Assembly (NCBI GenBank): GCA_947471745.1
Contig: CANJKZ010001109.1
Coordinates: 2,480,001 to 2,544,000, forward strand
DNA from: Closterium sp. Naga37s-1
Taxonomy: Eukaryota; Streptophyta; Zygnematophyceae; Desmidiales; Closteriaceae
DNA: 64,000 nt
Reading direction: 5' to 3'
Part shown: positions 31,601 through 41,608 of the stretch, one piece after another
Layout: every line of letters starts with the position of its first letter
Position numbering within the stretch: position 1 is the first letter of the stretch
The notes under the pieces: model-generated
Databases searched by the model: none
Told to the model about the DNA's origin: nothing
What the model saw: the letters and a program-made list of their open reading frames with translations, nothing else
Position numbers and translations under genes: made by a program

Positions 31601-32099
31601 GTGGGAAGGAACGTTGTACCATTGTACATCGTATAAATTGGTGGCTATAAGTGCCTGAGGCCAAGAAGGCATACAGCCAGAAGGTCCTTTGGAAAGGAAG
31701 CAAGCAAAAGATGAGAGGAGCGGGCACAAACCAAATAGCAATCTGACAACGTGCTGTGATTCTTGGGAGGCTCCTGGGTAAGTTTTGAGGCGATTCAGAA
31801 ATCAACAGGTGGGAAGGAAGCATTGGTAGAGGAAAAGGACACCAAGTACATAGCAAAGGGGTAAGTGGGAAGAGATGAGTGGGATAAGGGGGTCCCATTG
31901 ACTTTAGCCGCGACCTCCAATAGATAGAGGTTGGAATCTTGTTCTCACGGAAACTAGTGTAAGCACAAACACGCAAAACTGCTAAAGAATTTATTATTCG
32001 ATGTGGTTCTGTTGTATTTCGTGGTGTGTGTGTTGGGGGGGGAGGGGTGGGGGGTGGGGGGTGCCAATGGAATCTGTTCAGACCTCTCAGACATTGAGC

Positions 32100-32200
32100 C
32101 ATCAGCCTCACCCCTCACCCCTCACTCACCCCTCACCTCTCACTCACCCCTCGCCCCTCACTCACCCCTCGCCCCTCACCCTCACCCTCAACCCTCGTCC
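32100..32200. repeat. CTCACCCCTCGCC tandem repeat
   Basis: Pyrimidine-rich repeat that forms the tract before the acceptor of the first kinase exon. Confidence 0.85.
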
Positions 32201-32206
32201 CACAAG

Positions 32207-32412
32207 CAGCCACGGCTGGCAGTTTCGCAGCTTTACACAGCACTGAGACTTCTCTCGCTGAGGTCGAATCGGCCACCAACAGCTGGTCCGCAGCCAACCA
32301 GCTGGGCTCGGGGGCCTTTGGTGACGTATACAAGGGAGTGTCGCCGCGCGATGGCATCACACAATGGGCTGTGAAGCGTGCCAAGCTGATAGATGTTGAC
32401 TTCCAGCGGGAG
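32207..32412 (+). CDS. LRR kinase exon: kinase subdomains I-II
   Basis: Reads AATAGSFAALHSTETSLAEV, ESATNSWSAANQ, then the glycine loop LGSGAFGDVYKG and the ATP-anchoring lysine in WAVKRAKL. Acceptor CACAAG, donor GAG|GTGAGT (phase 0). Confidence 0.85.
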
Positions 32413-32637
32413 GTGAGTGACTCGTTGAATAATTGGGTTTACTGTGCATACATCCACATCTAGATTTATACATATGCGTGTGTGGAATCCTGTCGTGTTA
32501 TGTTCCATCTCGATTCAGAAATCTGCTACTCGAACCCATATCAGTGTGTGCTGTGCGCGGTGCTGCTGCATACTTGTCATCAGTGCATTCGTTGTATGCT
32601 TGTTATCTGATGCATGCCCTTCCTTCATGCCCGGCAG

Positions 32638-32785
32638 GTCCAGCAAATGGCGGACAAGAACCATCCCAACATTGTGCGGCTGCTTGGGTTTGCAGTGGGG
32701 GGAGACATGAGGACGCGGCCAGAGCAGGTTCTCATCTACGAGTTTGTACCCAACGGTGACCTCGAGAAGTGGCTGGATCCAACAA
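32638..32785 (+). CDS. LRR kinase exon: subdomains III-V
   Basis: Reads VQQMADKNHPNIVRLLGFAV then VLIYEFVPNGDLEKWLDPT. The conserved Glu of helix C is at the preceding exon's end (QRE). Acceptor CCGGCAG, donor A|GTGAGT (phase 1). Confidence 0.88.
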
Positions 32786-32834
32786 GTGAGTCCATGTTTG
32801 ATGCCTCTTGTGCTTGTGATTGCAAATGGCTCTT

Positions 32835-32917
32835 GTGAGGACGCGGCCAGAGCAGGTTCTCATCTACGAGTTTGTACCCAACCAACGGTGACCTCGATAG
32901 GTGGCTAAACCCTACAA
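32835..32917 (+). pseudogene. Tandem copy of the second kinase exon, 3' half
   Basis: Repeats RTRPEQVLIYEFVPN then GDLDRWLNPT, with a three-base duplication (ACCAACC) and several substitutions. There is a donor-like GTGCGT but no acceptor on its left, so it is most likely not spliced. Confidence 0.8.
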
Positions 32918-33079
32918 GTGCGTCTACCTTGTGTGTCCTCGTGGTGACTGTTCCATAACATGTCATAACGCCATGTGCCATGTGATTAATGCCATGTGAC
33001 TAATACCCTGTACCTAATGCCATGAGCAACATGATCTGTGCTCATTCCTTCCTGTCCTGATGCTGTCTTCCTCCTGCAG

Positions 33080-33219
33080 AGGCACACTTCACTTTGACCC
33101 TGCCGCAGCGGCTGGGCATCCTGATTGGGGCAGCGCGGGGCTTGGAGTATCTCCACAGCTTTGGCTTCGTGCATCGCGACATCAAACCCGCCAACATCCT
33201 CATCAGTGCTGACATGCAG
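33080..33219 (+). CDS. LRR kinase exon: subdomains VIa-VIb
   Basis: Reads AHFTLTLPQRLGILIGAARG then LEYLHSFGFVHRDIKPANIL. The catalytic loop HRDIKPAN is intact. The donor is CAG|GCAAGA, a GC-AG intron start; the GCAAG context and the phase-0 join to the next exon support it. Confidence 0.88.
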
Positions 33220-33917
33220 GCAAGAAGAGTATAATTGCAAGCCCTCAACAATTAAAAAAGGACTTGAATTATGACAGCAGCGTTTTGGATGATAAAAACC
33301 CGAGATAGTGTGCATCGCAACACAAATCCGCAAGCCAAAAAAGAGAAGAAAAAAACAAGAGTAAGAAGAACAAAAAACGGCATTCTGTCCATTGTGTTAC
33401 ATTTCAGTTTATCATAAGTCGACTAAGTTTCGAGGCACCTCAATCACGTAGTAAATCACGGGCCAACCGAGACAGCGTGCATCATGGCATCGAGTTTAAA
33501 TTCTCACTAGTGCAGCCATCTTCGTAAACCCTAGTCCATGCAACTATGATTGTTCATGTGAGTCTGTTTTTACTCAATTCGAACAAAACAAATTTGAGGC
33601 TGAAAAAACAACATTTTTGGCAAAAGAAAAAGGTCTCAACGTGTTCGAGTCGAACCGAACAGGCGTTCAAAAATTTCATGTCTACTTTCAGCTGTCCAGA
33701 TCCCTCTCCTATGAACCTTAACACACTGGAAATTGGGATGTATGACGTTCAAATATGTCCTATAATAGTAAATGGAATGCACAAACGCGTGGATAGTACT
33801 TTTCTTCCTAATGGTTTGAATGTGCAATCAGCTTCCTTTGTGCTCTGCAGGCCGGAGTATACCCCCATCCAATCACTATCCTACATATTTCGACTTGGTA
33901 AACTCTGTACCCACCAG
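33220..33917. other. Intron between catalytic loop and DFG exons
   Basis: 698 bp, AT-rich. Contains a CGTGTTCGAGTCGAACCGAA segment near 33639 of the kind found at the hAT relics, otherwise nothing recognised. Confidence 0.6.
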
Positions 33918-34057
33918 GCCAAGCTTGCAGATTTTGGATTGGTGAGAGTGGGAGAGGGCACGACAGTGGGTTCTACGCGAGTAATGGGAACACCGGGCTA
34001 TGTGGACCCTGTTTACTCCAGGACAAATAAGACAACCACGGCCACTGATGTTTACAG
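33918..34057 (+). CDS. LRR kinase exon: subdomains VII-VIII
   Basis: Reads AKLADFGLVRVGEGTTVGST then RVMGTPGYVDPVYSR and ATDVY. DFG is intact; the usual plant GYLDPEY is GYVDPVY, so the APE-equivalent Glu is replaced by Val. Acceptor CACCAG, donor AG|GTACTT (phase 2). Confidence 0.87.
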
Positions 34058-34345
34058 GTACTTGAGGGAATCTGGGGCGATGTTCGTAAGTTCATCATAA
34101 AAGTCAAATAACTTGTGCATGCATTTGCTCGTCAATCATATGTGCTCGCATTTCGCGCTGTAGAGGGAAAAAGACGAAGGGGAAGCATGGTTGGCAAAAG
34201 ATCAAGGTCTTTCGTTCAAAATGTAGGATCTCCTCTTTTTGCAAGCATGTTATGTTGAACGTCTTGAGATGAATTCAAGCCTTGCTGTTATGATGCCTCA
34301 CCATGTTGTTGGCAATAACATCTCCCCCCCTCTCCCTATCTGCAG

Positions 34346-34430
34346 CTTTGGAGTGCTCATCCTGGTGGTACTCACTAGTCGTACCCACAATGCTGAGACT
34401 GCGGAGGGAAGCATGCACGTCCTACCTTGG
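34346..34430 (+). CDS. LRR kinase exon: subdomain IX
   Basis: Completes DVYSFGVLILVVLTSRTHNA, then ETAEGSMHVLPW. Donor TTGG|GTGAGC. The expected C-terminal exon(s) are not found between here and 38500. Confidence 0.8.
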
Positions 34431-34435
34431 GTGAG

Positions 34436-34505
34436 CACCACCACCGCCACCACCACCACCGCCACCACCGCCACCGCCACCACCACCACCGCCGCCGCCG
34501 CCGCC
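34436..34505. repeat. (CCACCG)n microsatellite
   Basis: About 70 bases of CCACCG/CCACCACCG just inside the intron after the subdomain IX exon. Confidence 0.95.
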
Positions 34506-35307
34506 ACGACATTCCATTCTGCAATGTACTTGAGAACCTTACTCCTTGAATATTTCGATTACAATGATTGTCAATGAAATGAAGCCCCAGCAAGGTATAA
34601 CGGAGGAGGACCTAGCTAGGCGGGAACCTCAGTAGGTGAGGTTGGGTGCTGGTCTGGAAATGCCAAGCCCAAAGGCAACGCGAGTCTGTGGCCTCGGGAG
34701 GCGAGGTCATGGGATCGAGCCTAGTCTTCCAAAAAGGTGAAGCGTTGTTGCGTAAGCTCAGAAAGGAATAGAAAAAACTTATAGAATGCCCTTTATCCTC
34801 TTATAGTCATGAGTGCAAACTTATAGAGCGGGTCTATTTGGTCCAGGATTTGCAACATGCGTGGCTTGTAACGTCTGTCAGTATTTGGGCACCAGGTTTC
34901 CTTCTTAGGAATCACCCGATGCTGGCATTGGTATTCCCTTCCTTTTACCTGACATTCCTTGCTTTCCTTTGCCATGCAGGCATAAGAAAATGATCAAACA
35001 TGTGTTTGGTTCAACTAGAACACGTAGCTATTCAATTCAACCATGTTCGTTTCGCTCGAGAATTTCAGCCATGGAGAGTTGAACAAAAATATGTTTGACT
35101 GCACATGTTGTGCCTCGCGAAGACTCTTGTGTTCACGTCAACAATCACGCGGCTTGGGACACGCTGGTTGACATTCTAGATCCATATTTGTTTTTTAGCT
35201 CATACGCTCTCATGCCCGCCCCACAAGCCTCCGTTCTCATGTTTGATTATCAGACGCCAACTTGTTGGATTTTTTTAGAGTAATCGGTCTTTTACCCGCC
35301 GTATGCC

Positions 35308-35755
35308 GTGTTCGACACGGGGCGTCGACTAACACCAATGTGTTTGTCAACGATTTGACCTGCGACCAATGTTTAGGTCGCGGGTCAATGTGTTTGGGCT
35401 CATATTTCGAGCGAGCATCAGTTCTCCATCATAGAACTTTTTAGGGTACACGGTGGAGTAATAGATAGAACACCACAGTACTCCACCACAACACCTGTAA
35501 CTCCCCTACCAATCATCTGGGAGGGCCAATTCCCCTGTTTGCCATGTGTGACTGTAGTGAAGGTTGTCCCTGGGCGAACACGAACGTGTTTGCCACGAAC
35601 ACGTTCGTGTTCGCCAGTGCCAGCAAGGTGTTCGCCTTCACAGGTGAACGAAGGTTGTCCCTGGGTGAACACCTAATACCTTTTTTTCCAAAAGGTGTTC
35701 GTGCAGGGGCGAAATAGAACACATTCGTGTTCGCCCCTTCCCCTACCTGGCCCTG
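35308..35755. mobile_element. Degenerate hAT-type MITE relative, copy 2
   Basis: Same sequence as 28005-28460, uninterrupted here. Includes palindromic CGAACACGAACGTGTTTG blocks. Confidence 0.55.
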
Positions 35756-36212
35756 CAACCATATGCTGGTCGGGGTCGGGCCGGGCGGGGTCAGGCCAGA
35801 ACCCAGCGAAAGGTGCGCGCACCCAAGGAGGGTCCCGCAAGCTGCTAGGAGATGGGCAATCGCACGTACGGAGGGGGGCACATGCAGCTGAAGTATTTTC
35901 TTAAAATGTTGCCTCTTTGCTCGCCCCTCACGTGCTCTCTTCCCTGTAGCCATTCTATAAGTGGCTGACACGCCTTGGTGCATAAAAAAAAATCAACTTT
36001 CCACGATTTTCCTGCCCTCATCTATCCCCTGCCGTTATCAGCACACTTCCCGTGGACGTTGTCCATCACTCTGCCATTCTCGACTTGTTTGCAATTTCAG
36101 AGATTTTGCCTCCCATTATGATTGTAGTTACTTCTTCCTATCTGCTGCTCGTTGCCATGCAAACCTGAGCTTCGTGTATGTACCGCATGCCCGTTCACGC
36201 CAATCGTGGCAG

Positions 36213-36284
36213 AGATCTTTCAAGCAATCAGCTCTCTGGTGCAATTCCCACTGCAATAGGCAACCTTTCAAACATGAATTACCT
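36213..36284 (+). CDS. LRR exon 5, duplicate
   Basis: Same translation as 28948-29019 (DLSSNQLSGAIPTAIGNLSN, MNYL), same 72-nt length and splice sites. Lies downstream of the kinase exons, so it cannot be in normal order in the same receptor. Confidence 0.8.
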
Positions 36285-37590
36285 GTAAGCCCCTTTGCTT
36301 GGCTGTGTTTCCCTTTCTGCGCTTCTCTTCCACTTTGTATCCTGCATATAAGCTATATAGATTGGGTATAGTGTGTAAAAAATTGAGGTAAATTCTATGA
36401 AATAAATAATGAGCTCAAGGTACATCAGAAACGGCTTGAAATGAATGGGTAGACCGATCTCAAACAGGCTGAAATCTTCAATTGGTGAGATCAGCTGAAG
36501 TGATTGAACCCTAAACGGAATGTTGAGTTTTTGGCTCACAATTGGGTAAGGTCGGGACGGAGATAAGCATCGAACATGACTTCCATTCGGTTTGACTGAA
36601 CGGGTTTCTCTCTCCACAGGTCGAACCAGACATTTCCTTAGCAAAAAACGTTCGTGCCGAACCGTAACAGTTTGAGGCATCACCTTACCTCGTAGGCATC
36701 ACCTTACCTCGTAGGCATCACCTTACCTCATAGGCATCACCTTTGCAAAAAACGTTCGTCCCGAACCGTATCAACTCGGTCGAGCAGTTTGACGCATCAC
36801 CTTACCTCTTAGGCAACACCTCGTACCCACCCAAGCAAACCACGCACCTACCCACTTGCATATGGGTGTGGTGTGAAGTTGAAGGTTCATTTTAGGGCGA
36901 GTTTTTGATGTTTTTACAGCATTCCGTTTAGGGTTTAGCTCCATCTGCATGACTAAGGCGTGTAGGGCTCTTAAAGGCAATTAGGTGCTGTTTTTTGATA
37001 TTAGGTTCAATATGGCCACATCATGGGGAGCAGGCAACCAGGCCGTGAGAGAGAGGCCAGGTCCAAACGTGACCCTGTTGCTCCCGTGACCCGACGTCGG
37101 CGATTTTGGTAGTTGAACAGAACCTGTTCGTGTTTGTGTCGATTCTGACTGTACCTCCAGATCTTGAACCTCTTCATTGCATGTTTTTGTTTGTTTGAAA
37201 CAAACAGGTTTGTTTTGACTAGGAAAGAAGTTTGACAAGGCTTGGCCGAACCTGTTCGGGTTCGGTTCATGCTCATGTCTAGGTTGGGGTGTTGCTTTTT
37301 GCTGCTATTGTGTCTTTCCCTTTTGTCTTCCTTTTCCTTGCGCAAATTGCGAGGTTCCTTAGGGAAAGCACGGAACACGTCTCTCCTCACTTCCGGTCCC
37401 TTTGTATCCCCTGCCATTGGCAGCACACATCTCACAGACAAACTCCATTGCTCAGCATTTCATACCTCTGTTGCAATATCTGCAATTTTGCCTCCTAAAG
37501 GAGTTGCTTGCTCCTTTCCTTTCTCGTTGTTGTGCAATCTTCAGCTCCAAGTATCTACAGCATCCATGCCATTCGTGCTCATCGTTGCAG

Positions 37591-37662
37591 ATATCTTCAG
37601 TACAATCAGCTCACTGGCTCAATCCCCGCTGCAATCGGCACCCTTACAAACCTGGAACACCT
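37591..37662 (+). CDS. LRR exon 6, duplicate
   Basis: Reads YLQYNQLTGSIPAAIGTLTN then LEHL (one change from 30307-30378). Splice sites are kept. Confidence 0.8.
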
Positions 37663-38541
37663 GTAAGCAGGCACGAGCAAGTACTGTACTCGAACCGGTT
37701 CAGGCCAAACCTGGTCGAACCAGGAGGTGTAGTCAAACAGGGCCAGCCTAAACTGCATGTGGAAAAACATACTTAATGTGCATAATGTGCACAAGGAGGA
37801 ACTGGTTCAGTAATGCTTGAGAAATGGTCCACAAACTGTTAAGAACCAAAGTGCAAGATGCTATGTAATCATAATCTGAAAAAGCTAAAGTGAAAGGAGT
37901 TGGTTTGGAGAGATATAGTGCCTCAAGGAGATCTGCAAAGCTCAATGTCTCTTGCAGAGGATTCTCATGCAACACTTAGATGTTTGATCCAAACTTCTGT
38001 ACGAGTTGAACATGTTCTGTTCGACGCAGCTCGACTAAAGTCGAACCGAATCGAACTGTTTGACTCGAACAAGTACATGTTGTAACATGTTTGAGTCAAA
38101 CATGTTGTAACATTTATTCCAAAATTTGAAACTAGAGGTTGATTTTGCGACGTGGGAGACTCGAGTTTGAGTCCGCGACTTTGCAAACTCTCTCACTCAA
38201 CATCAGTTTTAAAAACAAAAATTATTGGTCAGGTCAGCCCAGGCATATTTTGGTGAAACTACACTAAATCTGCGACGTACAGATTTTTGCTGCAATTGAA
38301 TGCAATACACACGTTTAATACAATATCACTTCCAACTAAGTTCTGCCTCTTCTATTCCCTGCCTGCCATTGTCCGCACACATTGCACGCAAGTCTCCATC
38401 ATGCAGCCTTTTATGCCTCCGTACATTTTCAGATTTTTTTTTCCTCACTGGTGTTGCTTTCTCCTATTGCTGCTTGTTTCCATCCAATCTTCAACACCCT
38501 GTATCTACCTCATATATGCCCATTTGTTTTCATTGTCGCAG

Positions 38542-38613
38542 ATATATTGATCACAATCAGCTGACTGACTCAATCCCTATTGCAATTGGCATGCTTATAA
38601 ACCTAAAGCGCCT
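38542..38613 (+). CDS. Additional LRR exon
   Basis: 72 nt, phase 2-2. Reads YIDHNQLTDSIPIAIGMLIN then LKRL. The canonical Gly of LxGxIP is Asp, so it may be decaying. Acceptor GTCGCAG, donor CT|GTAAGT. It belongs to the LRR module family but not to the duplicated block. Confidence 0.8.
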
Positions 38614-39016
38614 GTAAGTATGCATGAGGAAGTACCGAACCTAAACTTGTTCTTGTCGAACCTTGTCGAAGTAGCTGCATGGAGAAGAGCATAGCTCTAT
38701 ATGGAAGGGGGCGTGGAGGTATGAGAGAGATGGCAACCGCATTTGCAAGATTGCAAGTGCGGCTCTCAATGACGCAAGTATGCTAAGTGGAGTACGGAAG
38801 GGTGGGAGTCTAGCGGTTGCCATGCATGGCGCAGTAGGAGCAGGGGTGTTGTTAAGCAATTCCACATCCATCAAAATTGACGACCATAGCAGATGCTTTG
38901 ACCATTGTTGGGTGGAAATATTATTTTGAAGTCAACCAGCCGCCTGCATCTCATTTTCCACTTTGTGTATGCGCATTTCATTTTGTGTGTGTTCTGTGAG
39001 CATTCGTCCTTGCATT
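38614..39016. other. Intron-like DNA, nothing recognised
   Basis: Begins with the intron signature GTATGCATGAGGAAGTACCGAA shared with other LRR exons; no further coding block seen. Confidence 0.5.
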
Positions 39017-39021
39017 TTGTT

Positions 39022-39150
39022 TGTCAGAACATTATAGCTCATGCATATTGTGTAGGCTATAGTGGGGTAGCCCATAAGGGGTACAACCCAATTAGGGTTA
39101 TTACTTGTACCCAATTCATTCATAGTTCATTCATTCCTTGTTTCTTCTCA
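39022..39150 (+). mobile_element. Solo LTR, 129 bp
   Basis: TGTCAGAACA ... TTCTTCTCA with the target-site duplication TTGTT (39017-39021 and 39151-39155). Contains the shared core CTATAGTGGGGTAG, GGGGTACAACCC, TTAGGGTT, CTTGTACCC. Closest to the family II and element A LTRs. Confidence 0.9.
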
Positions 39151-39210
39151 TTGTTTTGTATTCGTTATCACATTTTGAGTTAGTGCATTTTCTGTTGTGT
39201 CTTCATAGCC

Positions 39211-39330
39211 CTCACGAAGCTCAAATGAAGCTGTCATGAAGCTCAAATGAAGCTCTCATGAAGCTCAAATGAAGCTGTCATGAAGCTCAAATGAAGCTCT
39301 CATGATCCTCAAATGAAGCCGTCGTGAGCG
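39211..39330. repeat. 24-bp tandem repeat
   Basis: About five copies of TCATGAAGCTCAAATGAAGC with CTC or TG endings. Confidence 0.9.
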
Positions 39331-39527
39331 TTTTATGAGCCTCAACTGTTCATGCGAGGCTCATTGAGGATCAATGGCGAGCGGGTGGTGTAACGGGGGG
39401 CTCGATAGTTTGACTTGGGTGCTGTTGAATTTCGTGCTGGTCAATGGTGAAGTGGGCGAAAGTCAGGACCCACGTGCGGGATTCTGACATATGTATGTGG
39501 CCCTACAGGACATGCGCGTGTGTCGCG

Positions 39528-39615
39528 GTTGTTGCGATCGCGCACAGTGCGCACGATCGCAATAAGACAGGGCACATCATTGCCCTGTCCCGCGCTGTAC
39601 AGCGCATGATCGCTG
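39528..39615. repeat. Cluster of short inverted repeats
   Basis: Three adjacent hairpin-capable words: TTGCGATCG...CGATCGCAA, GACAGGGCA...TGCCCTGTC and GCGCTGTACAGCGC. Function unknown. Confidence 0.6.
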
Positions 39616-40089
39616 TCGAGATCGCACTGTGTAGCATGACCGAGAAACGACGTGCCGTGTGGTCTTGTCGAAACGATACGAGTTCTTGCCGAAACGCTGC
39701 TCGAGCAGTTTCTCACACTACAAGCCGAGTCTAGCTTTGCTTGCCCTCTTGATAATATTTTCATGCCCTTGGCTAGAAGGTGACAGGCTGTCACACTCGA
39801 AGGGTGTCAAGCATAGTATATACGGCCAGACCTATTTTTAGTGATTGAGTTTTTAGTCGCTTCCGCATAGTCTATATAAGACAACATGTTTGAAGAAGAT
39901 CGAGGAGTATGTACTAGACATGAGCAACAGACGTAATTGAACATTGTTCACCCCGAACAATTTCGAATTCCTCGAAAGGTTCGAGTCGAACATTTTTTTA
40001 AGGTGCGGTCTTCGCCCGAAGAGCTATGTATTCTGTTCGAACAGACGCCTATTCCACACGCCAGTGCTCCGCTGGCGGCTCCCCCACAG

Positions 40090-41165
40090 AGGCCTTTGAG
40101 ACGCTCACGGCTCTCGATGCCTCCAGCGGGCTCACGGGTGCCAGCGACCCTGTAGGTAGAACAGCATGAGGACGTGGTATGGTATGGTATGGTATGGTAT
40201 GTATCACCTCATCACCCAGCCAATGGACGTGGTACGATAGGGCAAAAAGCATGTAGACGTGGTATGGTATGTATGATATAGTATAGTGAAACCACCTCAT
40301 CCAACCAGCCAGCTACACGAGCTTCTGAATGTATGGTTATCTATTTCCCCTTATTGGTGTCTCAGGCCCAGAGATACGTTGTTAATTCGCTAGGCATTGC
40401 TATGTTGTGGTGTGAGATTAGTTTTTGTGCTTCTCATCATTTGCCATGTTACGTTTTTGGTTGTCCCTCCTTGGGGGGGCTGATGTATCCTTCCTAGTTT
40501 CAGAACTCCTTGAACCTCTAGGCCTTCTCCAATCTCACCCCCAACCCCTACCCCACCTTTTCCCATCCAACAATGCTGCAATCTCGCGGGCCCAGGCAAC
40601 AACGTACCCGGTACAGGCGTTTGAGCGAGCGCAGTTCAAGGGGTATGTGGGGCTCATGCTGGCAGTGCAGCGGCAGCCAGTGGTGGTTCACATCGAGGCG
40701 TCTGCTCCAACCTTCATGCAGTATGATGGGGTGAGTCATTGCAACTCACACTCAGTATTCTGCCTACCTTTTTCTGATGGTCATCACTTGGATGGCATGT
40801 GCTTTCATAGGTGGATGCATGCCATCACTTCCGAAGGCTGCATCTCCTTCCACAACTTCATACCTGTGTGACCTGTACATTTTTACTCCCACTTGGTAAA
40901 TGTTCTGCCCTCGCCTCACTTCAGACCTATAAATACCAGGATCCTGGTTACTACAGTGGCAGTCTCAACCATGTTGTGCTCGTTATTGGCTATTTTATCA
41001 CAAGAAACGACGGCAGCCAGAACCGCATTGCGCCTCCATTTTGGATCATCCGCAACTCTTGGGGAGAGGAGTGGGGCCAAAAGGGACAAATGCGCATGGA
41101 CATTCAGGGAGGAGATGGCGTGTGTGGCATCAACGTGCTGCCTGGCATCTACCCCATTGTCAAGA
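40090..41165 (+). pseudogene. Papain-like (C1A) cysteine protease fragment
   Basis: Two clear exons: 40596-40730 (PVQAFERAQFKGYVGLMLAV, then QRQPVVVHIEASAPTFMQYDG) and 40925-41165 (SLNHVVLVIGY with the catalytic His, WIIRNSWGEEWG with the catalytic Asn, then DGVCGINVLPGIYPI). The join is phase 0 with donor GGG|GTGAGT and acceptor CTTCAG. A weak third exon at 40090-40151 (AFETLTALDASSGLTGASDP) resembles the segment just after the catalytic Cys. The Cys-bearing block (QGxCGSCW) and the propeptide are not found upstream, so this is a 3' remnant. Intact relatives are vacuolar or secreted endopeptidases. Confidence 0.75.
40165..40202. repeat. (GGTAT)n microsatellite
   Basis: About five GGTAT units, with a second short run near 40260. 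Confidence 0.9.
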
Positions 41166-41560
41166 GTAAGGCATCTACCCCAATGTCAATATCGAGCCAT
41201 ATGTACTCTGTCACGGGTGAGGTGAGCCATATCCACATCATTTTCCAATACTAGCGCCACTGGTGTAACTTAGGGCGTGTCACAATACGGGTCAAGAATA
41301 CTGTTTGGGTCATCCGAGATTTTTGGAAGACCAATAGAGCGACCCAAACAGAATTATTGACCCGAACTAGGACACGCCCTTATACATCCTTGTAGGGAAG
41401 GGGTACACTTGAACCTGGAATCAATTAAGCCAACTGATTGCTGTACTTGTACCTCATTGTCAAAAGTAAGGCATCTACCCAAATGTGAAGAGCGAGCCAT
41501 TATTACTGTGTCACGGGTGAGGTCTACCATATCCACCTCATTGTCAGGGAAGATTGGTGC
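41155..41560. repeat. Duplicated 3' flank of the protease fragment
   Basis: About 95 bases beginning TTGTCAAGAGTAAGGCATCT at 41158 recur imperfectly at 41458; the MITE at 41273 lies between the copies. Confidence 0.7.
41273..41379. mobile_element. MITE with PIF/Harbinger features
   Basis: 107 bp, terminal inverted repeats of about 40 bases (GGGCGTGTC, then CGGGTCAA and CTGTTTGGGTC, mirrored at the other end with a few mismatches). Flanked by TTA at 41270-41272 and 41380-41382. The 3-bp TTA duplication and G-rich ends fit Tourist-like MITEs. Confidence 0.82.
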
Positions 41561-41608
41561 ATCTAACCCGCTAGCCCTTTGGTAAGTGGTTATTGGCAGG
41601 AGAGGAAT

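Larger units (their letters stand above)
15365..34430 (+). pseudogene. LRR receptor-like serine/threonine kinase, 14-exon gene model (probably inactive)
   Basis: Exons 15365-15455, 16315-16425, six 72-nt LRR exons, 30991-31115, 31403-31600, 32207-32412, 32638-32785, 33080-33219, 33918-34057 and 34346-34430 join with matching intron phases at every junction. The product would be a secreted-then-anchored plasma-membrane receptor: signal peptide, LRR N-cap, six LRRs, Cys-rich segment, Ser/Pro-rich stalk, one transmembrane helix and a cytoplasmic kinase with HRD and DFG motifs. The phase agreement over 19 kb argues for one transcription unit with transposons in its introns. Two defects are seen: a frameshift in the N-cap exon, and no exon for kinase subdomains X-XI before the duplicated segment at 34547. 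Ligand and pathway cannot be inferred. Confidence 0.72.
34547..37786. repeat. Segmental duplication, unit 2 (empty-site copy)
   Basis: About 3.24 kb homologous to 24277-30500. It lacks the gag-only retrotransposon: the site ATGCC is single at 35303-35307. It carries second copies of LRR exons 5 and 6 and the 20-bp repeat. Its left edge lies 116 bp after the last kinase exon. Confidence 0.92.

Noticed and set aside
39918..40020. Complete hAT element starting TAGACATGAGCA
   Set aside because: Only one terminus-like word and a few TTCGAAC palindromes; no opposite terminus or 8-bp duplication could be found.
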